Part shown: in pieces, positions 57,754-64,000 of the stretch
How the letters are laid out: each line of letters opens with the position of its first letter
How positions within the stretch are numbered: position 1 is the stretch's first letter
Assembly (NCBI GenBank): GCA_025175895.1
Contig: CM045990.1
Coordinates: forward strand, 42,838,658 to 42,902,657
Reading direction: 5' to 3'
Source of the DNA: Wurfbainia villosa
Taxonomy: Eukaryota > Streptophyta > Magnoliopsida > Zingiberales > Zingiberaceae
Length of the DNA: 64,000 nucleotides
The notes under the pieces: model-generated
The model's input: only the letters and a program-made list of their open reading frames with translations
What the model was told of the DNA's origin: nothing
Databases searched by the model: none
Made by a program: the position numbers and the translations under genes

Positions 57754-59989
57754 TGTTGGGTTTCCGGCACCGCGGCGAGTGTGTGTTCGAACATATTTCG
57801 TAAACATGTGCACAACGGAAGGAATAAAATAATAAATCTAATTTATTACAACACACACATCACACGCATGCATAGTACAACATGTGTAGACATAACTGTA
57901 AATTCAAATTTTGCAATAAAAGGAAACTTAAACTACGTATACCTGACGTATCATGTGTAGCGGGAAAGGCATCAACCGGAACAATTCTCGCTAGAATCGT
58001 CTCTATCCGTATCCACGCCCAGTATCTTCAGGATGAATTCAAAAATTCACAAGCTTCATCTTCATATGGGTTACTAGCCTCATGTTGAAGACGATGTGAT
58101 CGAGAGAAGATCACGATCCGAATCAAAATTCGGATCCAAAACAAGTCCTCAAAAACTAGCTTCTCCGGAGAGGTATTTGTCAACTGTTTGACGAATCCTT
58201 CGTCCTCCACCTATGAGGATTATTGGAGATCGAATCCCTGGCAAGGCTACTGCTGTCGGAGCTTTAAACGTCGTCCAAATGACACTCCGACGAGAAGGAA
58301 ACAAGCTATCCAGAAAAACTGGACAACTTTGGTGGAGGAATAGGGACCGGCCAAAAGGGAAGGTTGAAGCTCACCTTATTGCCAAACCCAAAGGAGATCA
58401 CCGGAGCTTCTCTGGCAGCAGCTCGACGCCGGCAAGGGGGAAGGACAGTACCTTCTGGACGCCAGCAAGGGAGCTAGGTGGTGGTGGGCGACGGTGCAAG
58501 GGTTGGCGCCGACTACACCAAGGAGAGGAGGGGGCGGCAACAATTAGGGTTGCTTGGACTTTGATTAGGGTTTAACAAAAGCCCTTAAGCCCTATTTTAT
58601 AGAGAACAAATTCTCTTAATGGTTATCGGATCATAACCAAAAGCCTGTTAACCCGCTCCATTAATTTAAGTTAAAATAAACCAAACCATGATGGTTTATT
58701 TTAAGTTAAAACGAACTGAACCAACTTTGGTTCATTTGTTTAAAACAAACCAAACCCTTTGGTTTATTCTCCTCCGTTGGATTAGAACCAAACCAATTTG
58801 GTTCATCCATCATGTCTTCATAAGCCATGGCCCATCCACGCTTCCATTGCGACTGAAACGATTTCATGCTCGCTCTATATTTGGTCCAACCAAATCTAGT
58901 TTCTCTCGGTATGAGAATCTCATTCTCAAGCTCGTTTTAAATCCTTTGGATTACGCTCGTTGTGCGTGTGACCAAATAGGTTCTCGGTTTATGTTGGCCA
59001 TCTATAATTAACCATTAATTATAGAACGATCATGAGTGGCACCTAGTAGTACATCATGATCCCCAATTAACCGAAAAGATCAACGATTGATCCAGAACTA
59101 CTTCTGAAACCCTTCAGCAGCTCAAATGAATCGTGCCCTATTCCCTTCACTCATCTTATACCCACTTGGTTCAGGACATGGTCTATAGTGTCAGTCCCCA
59201 CTAGGTTGACTATGTCACACCTAGCCCAAGTATTATTTCCTCGTCCTACGGATTATAGTTACTGCACATGTATCAAAGAGTACCTTACTCTAAACATGTA
59301 ATGCTTTAGCCAAAAACTTTAGTAACAATCTGATGAGAGGCCATGGGTATACATCTCCTCGCAAGGAGTGGTGAATCCTTTATAGGCTATTCAAACACCT
59401 TCGATCACTTTGACTTATACCCAATCATCCCGGGTCCACATCTCCTTAGAGATGCTTGCTTAAGATGTCAAAGCATAAGTCTTTATGATCAAGATGACTT
59501 AAATACCGCAAGTCAAAGGAACATCGCACTTAAGCTGCAGTAAGAACTTCATTAACATATCTATATATGCAGAGAACCATATGAAGTCTTACGGCTTGTC
59601 ACTCCAATGAACTAGTTACCATAACTAGCATCCATGATTAACTCCGGACATCACAATGTCTCCAGCCAGTGAGAATCAGCTGCTTGGATACACCAAGGAG
59701 TATACCTCGTGCTAGTCTCGACAGAATCAATGGTGTCCAAATCCATCAATTCATCGACTAGTGATAATTTCGATACATCATAATTACACATGTAGAGATA
59801 CTCACTAGTTGTGATCCAATCACAAATTCTCTCATGCTGTGAATCGTATCGTGGACATTCAGTAAATGAGTTTAAGATCTAATCAAATACATGAAAATAT
59901 GTATACTCAAATAGTGAATCTTCATTTATCATATAAATGGTTCAAACATAAGGCGATTGCCTTAGGACATCTCTCATATATCACTAACA
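57754..59989 (-). repeat. Element F 5' LTR
   Basis: 2236 bp, starts TGTTGGGTTTCCGG and ends CACTAACA. Confidence 0.94.
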
Positions 59990-59994
59990 TAGGC

Positions 59995-62449
59995 GTGATG
60001 CCTTCAAGTGGATCCACCAAGTTCTAAACTTGGTTTTAATACATGGAATCTATTTCCGACTTCATGGCTACTAGCCATTTATCCCTTTCTGAATTTTTCA
60101 AAACTTCTTGGTAACTAGTAGGTTCCTCATCCACAATGAGTAACACATCATTAGATTCACTTACGAGAAATCCATATCTCTCATGAATCTTATGTGACCT
60201 ACCAGATCTGCGAAGAGGTGGTGTAACGATAGGTTTAGTCATTATCTCATCATCATGAATAATCAAATGTGGTTCCGGTATAGACGTCTCTTTAGTATCT
60301 ATTGGAGTTTCATGAACTTTCTCAAGTTCAACTTGACTCCCACTGTTTTCTTGCAAGAGAAACTCTTTCTTTAGAAATACAATATTTTTTGAAACAAACA
60401 CCTTTTGTTTCAAGAGATGATAGAATTGATAACCCCTCGTTTCCTTGGAGTATCCAATAAATAAATACTTATCAGACTTAGCATCCAGTTTGTCTGATGT
60501 AGTCTTCTTCACGTAAGCAGGACATTCCCATGTCTTCAAATAAGACAACTGGGGTTTCTTACCAGTCTATATCCGATATGGAGTAGCAGAGACTACCTTG
60601 ATTGGGACTCTATTTAGCAAGTGAATAGCTATCTCGAGTGCATAGCCCCAAAAGGATTTGGGAAGGCTTGAATGATTCATCATCGATCTCATCATGTCCA
60701 ACAAGGTTCGATTTTGCCTTTCAGATACACCATTATATTGTGGTGTATAAGGTGGAGTCCATTGAGACAATATACCATTGTCTCTTAGATAATCCTGAAA
60801 CTCTTGGCATAAGTATTCGCCACCTCGATCGGATCAAAGTATCTTAATACTTTTACCAAGTTATTTTTCTACTTCATTTCTGAATTCTTTGAACTTTTCA
60901 GAGGCTTCAGATTTATATCTCATAAGATATACATACCCAAATCGTGAGTGATCATCGATAAAGGTAATGAAGTAGTTGTAACCTCCTTGAGCATGAATTG
61001 ATATTGGTCCACATATATTAGTATGTATGAGACCAAGTAACTCTTCAACTGGCTTACCCTTTTCAGAAAAGGGCAACTTTGTCATCTTACCTTGTAAGCA
61101 TGATTCACATGTATAAAATGAATCCAATTCAAATGATTCTAGAATTCTACTCTTGTGTAACTCTGACATACGCTTCTTGCTTATATGGCCAAGGCGACAA
61201 TGCCATGTGTAGGAGGTTAACTGATCATCCTTTCGAGAATGCTTGTTGCTCACTTCGATATTGAATGCATCACTGGATGTATCTAACACATAGATGTCAT
61301 TGCATAAAGTTCCGGTGCCATAAAGAATGTCATTCAAGGTTATATAACAATAATTGTTACTAAATGTCAAATGGAACCCCTTTCTATTTAAATAAGAAAT
61401 AAAAACAATGTTCTTTATTAATGCAAGAATAAAATAACAATTATCCAGTTCTAAGACAAGTCCACTAGGAAGCTTCAGTGAATATGTTCCGACGGTGATA
61501 GTTGTAACCTTTGCTCCATTGCCGACTTGCAGATCCGCTTCTCCCTTGACAAGTCTTCTGCTATCCCTTAGTCCCTGTATGTCATTACATATATGTGAGC
61601 CACACCTGATATCCAATATCCAAGCATCAAAGGAAATAGCATGATAGTCAATAACGAAGATACCTGAAGAGGATGGGGCATCAGATGTCGACTTCTTCTT
61701 CATGGACTCAAGATATATCTTGCAGTTCCTTCACCAATTGCCCATCTTACCACAGTGATGACATGTGCCCTTTGGAGCTGACTCTCTAGTCTTGACCTTC
61801 TTCTTCTTCACCTTTGGTTGTTGCTTTAACTTCCTCTTAGAACCTTTCTTCGAGGAGTCAACCAACATCACCTTCTTCTATTCTTTAGTCACAGAAGGTT
61901 CTACAGTCTTGGGCATATTGATCATCTCGGGAATGGTGGATTCAAGATTGTTCTTCCGATAGTTCATCACAAATTGTGAGTAACTCTTGGAAAAAATATG
62001 CAGAATTAAGTCAATACTTAATTTGTGATCCATCGCAAACCCTAGTGATCCTAGCCATTCGATGTACCCATTCATCTTCAGTACAAACTGTACTGCAGAT
62101 GAACCCTCCTCCATCTTCGAGCTAAAGAGAAGCTTCGAGACCTCGAACCTTTTGGATCTCGACTGCTCATCGAAGAGTTCACGAAGATGGTAAATGATCG
62201 TGTAAGCATCCATATGCTCGTACTGCTTTTGCATCTCAGGAGTCATCGTTGCTAGCATGATGCAATTGGCAAGCTCAGAATCAGTCGTATGCTTCTGATG
62301 GGCCAACATTTGGTCTAGAGTTGCATCATGGTCAAGACTGGTGGGAAGAGGCTCTTCAAGGACATAAGCAAGTTTTGAAGCCAGTCCAAGAAGTTAGAGC
62401 CAGTCAGTTTGTTCGATTCTAAAATCGAACGCAGATTAACAGACGACAT
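59995..62449 (-). pseudogene. Element E gag, protease, integrase and start of RT
   Basis: Gag starts at ATG 62449, reading MSSVNLRSILESNKLTGSNF. It then has a deletion and frameshift near 62375 relative to F, and is open from 62309 to 61878. The protease motif reads DIRCG (Arg codon 61605-61607). Frame 61703-60861 covers pre-integrase (CRLGHISKK, CESCLQGK) and the integrase core HTNICGPI, where Asn replaces the first catalytic Asp. Pieces 60770-60567 (NGVSERQNRT) and 60548-60036 carry the rest of integrase and the linker to RT. Several stops. Continues at 50306 across F. Confidence 0.88.
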
Positions 62450-63660
62450 TATCAAATGATTAACCTAGAAATACAAAATCGAGAATGTGAGAGAGATGAT
62501 TTGATATGTAAACAATTTACATATTAGACTCCCACTCACTTTTTGAATTCAAGAGCCCTTACTTTGAATTCGGGAGATCGTAGGTTTTTCTCTGAATGGG
62601 TTGATATCCACTATAGATAAGAACAACCTTGACGTTAGGCCAACAAGTCATTCTTAGCTATAGTGGTAGGTATAAGTATACCGATTACATATCGCATATA
62701 TGTAACTATCACATTATGCTATCAACTATTTGAATGTTCGCATAAACATCTGGTTATTAATACATTAACAAGTATACATCAAATGTATATCACCCGACTT
62801 CACCAATATCCACATTGACCTTGGCGTTAGGTCAACAAGCCAATACTTCAAGTTAAAGTCAACCCGTTAATCATGAGATTGTATCTCTATGGTTCGAACA
62901 TATCTAATTTCAGGTTGAGCTTGACTTGGGCCAACAACTCAAACAAGAAATTAAACTCTAGCTCTTACCATATTAACGGTAGGTGTAAGCTTTAAAATTT
63001 GTATAAGGGTTTTAGGTCTCATCCTCATGCATATGTTCTACCTATATGACATCGCACGCATGACATATATGATGACATGTCACAATACACGCATGACAAA
63101 ATGCATCTAATCATGGCATATGATGTCATGATTATATCATAGTTGTCATTATAATATTTTGGAATTAAAATATATTTAGGAATTTGATTTCCATAAATCA
63201 ACATTCCTTTGATTAAATTAGGAAGTAATTCCCAAATTTAATCTCATATTTTTTGTTTGGGAAATATATTAAAAATAAAATATATTTTAGAATCTAGATT
63301 TCATAAATCATGATTCTTTAATTAAACAAGGATTTAAATTCAAATTTAATATTATATTTTATCTAGGAAATATATTAGAAATAAAATATGATTTAGAATA
63401 TTGATTTCCATAAATCATGATTCTCTAATTAAATAAAGAATTAATTTCGAATTTAATTTCATATTTTATTTGGTAAATATTTTTCATAAATAAAATATGT
63501 TATAGAATATTGATTTCCTAAATTATTTCTGAATTTTTCAAATCTGAATTTTTTCTAACAAATTAGAAAACTTTCCAAAAATGGAAAGTTTCCAAAATAA
63601 TTCTATGACCAACTTCGACTTCGTAAAATCTATTTTACAAATATGACGAAGCGCTGTCAG
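62450..63660 (-). other. Element E leader with AT-rich tandem repeats
   Basis: 1.2 kb, no gene. Degenerate relatives of the F motif occur near 62626, 62820 and 62930 (CTTG...CCAACAA). From 63166 to about 63520 a unit of about 108 bases beginning AAATAAAATAT is repeated about 3.3 times. Confidence 0.8.
63166..63520. repeat. About 108-bp AT-rich tandem repeat in E leader
   Basis: Unit starts near 63166, 63274, 63381 and 63490. Each has (A)AATAAAATAT, then GATTTCCATAAATCA, then ATTAAAT and ATATTTTAT, so each unit can fold on itself. It lies between gag and the primer site. Confidence 0.75.
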
Positions 63661-63672
63661 GCTCTGATACCA
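63661..63672 (-). other. Element E primer binding site
   Basis: The minus strand reads TGGTATCAGAGC, perfect match, one base inside the 5' LTR. Confidence 0.92.
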
Positions 63673-63673
63673 G

Positions 63674-64000
63674 TGTTGGGTTATGGTCGATGAGTAGATG
63701 TGCTTGTGTCATTTCATAAATGAACGCAACGGAAGAAAAACGTAATAATTTCCTAAATTATTACAACACTCACACCCACGCATATAGGATTACAACACGT
63801 GCGGACATATCCACCAAATAAAATTTTACATACAACAAGAATAAAATAAATTTTACTCTAGGTGTACCTTTCGAATGATGGCGAGCCAAAAGGGCATCAA
63901 CCGTAAGATGTTCGCGGAGCTTCGTCTCTACTCATATCCATGCCGAATCTTCGGAGGGACGACTTCTCAAAGCCACGAGTTTGACCTTCTCTTCACTACT
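63674..64000 (-). repeat. Element E 5' LTR, partial
   Basis: Starts TGTTGGGTTATGG and aligns with 36281-36610 of the 3' LTR; cut by the window end. Confidence 0.9.

Larger units (their letters stand above)
50307..59989 (-). mobile_element. Element F: near-intact copia element nested in E
   Basis: 9.68 kb, with LTRs 50307-52534 (2228 bp) and 57754-59989 (2236 bp), perfect primer site, polypurine tract and one gag-pol frame with two stops. Target duplication AAGGC (50302-50306) and TAGGC (59990-59994), four of five bases. The uninterrupted site can be read in the F copy itself near 53985. It is the same family as E, so it inserted into an older relative. Confidence 0.94.
36281..64000 (-). mobile_element. 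Element E: copia element, split by G and F, 5' LTR runs off the window
   Basis: Pieces in minus-strand order: 5' LTR from 63674 (cut by the window end), primer site 63661-63672, leader, gag (62449 downward), protease, integrase, RT first part (to 59995), RT/RNase H remainder (50306-48851), then the 3' LTR (48850-48837 and 38211-36281). F (50307-59989) lies in RT and G (38212-48831) lies in the 3' LTR. The 3' LTR starts TGTTGGGTTACGG. Many stops; older than F and G. Confidence 0.88.

Overview
This 64 kb window is flowering-plant nuclear DNA made almost entirely of nested LTR retrotransposons. The evidence is Ty1/copia and Ty3/gypsy proteins of plant type, LTRs of 1.1 to 3.6 kb, primer sites that fit initiator Met-tRNA, 5-bp target duplications, and many C-to-T type nonsense mutations. 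I found no host protein-coding gene, no rRNA or tRNA gene and no CRISPR. The species cannot be fixed from the sequence; a large repeat-rich genome, possibly a monocot, is a guess. Element letters A to H below are local labels.

Layout. 1-13172: element B (copia, + strand, 5' part outside the window), whose 3' LTR is split by element A (copia of SIRE/Maximus type, - strand, 2633-11539, target duplication CTTTG). 13173-14440: repeat-like DNA without a gene, unassigned. 14441-36144: element H (SIRE-like copia, - strand, gag remnant only), broken by element C (copia, + strand, 17037-26160, target duplication CTTCC) inserted just upstream of the gag start, and by element D (copia, + strand, 26482-34816) inserted in its 5' LTR. 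36145-36280: a 3'-UTR/polypurine fragment of an H-like element that abuts the H LTR on the wrong side. 36281 to the window end: element E (copia, - strand), whose 3' LTR is split by element G (Ty3/gypsy chromovirus-like, - strand, 38212-48831, target duplication ACACT) and whose pol is split by element F (copia, - strand, 50307-59989).

None of the coding regions is fully open. The best preserved are the A integrase/RT/RNase H frame (807 codons without a stop) and the F gag-pol frame (interrupted by only two stop codons). B, C and D are one group, with gag starting M(V/A)FNPLAVIL and a shared LTR design. E and F are a second group, A and H a third. The autonomous copies would make Gag, protease, integrase and RT-RNase H for cytoplasmic particles that reverse-transcribe the RNA and integrate the cDNA; here they are mostly decayed.

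The most interesting structure is non-coding. It includes promoter-abutting minisatellites in the LTRs of B and C, a conserved U5 hairpin, a CATCTCAC/GTGAGATG inverted-repeat cassette at gene borders of the SIRE-like elements, a fourfold leader motif in F with degenerate versions in E, palindrome arrays in the H and G LTRs, and in C an internal region far more damaged by small indels than its near-identical LTRs. All boundaries were read by eye; alignments were not run.
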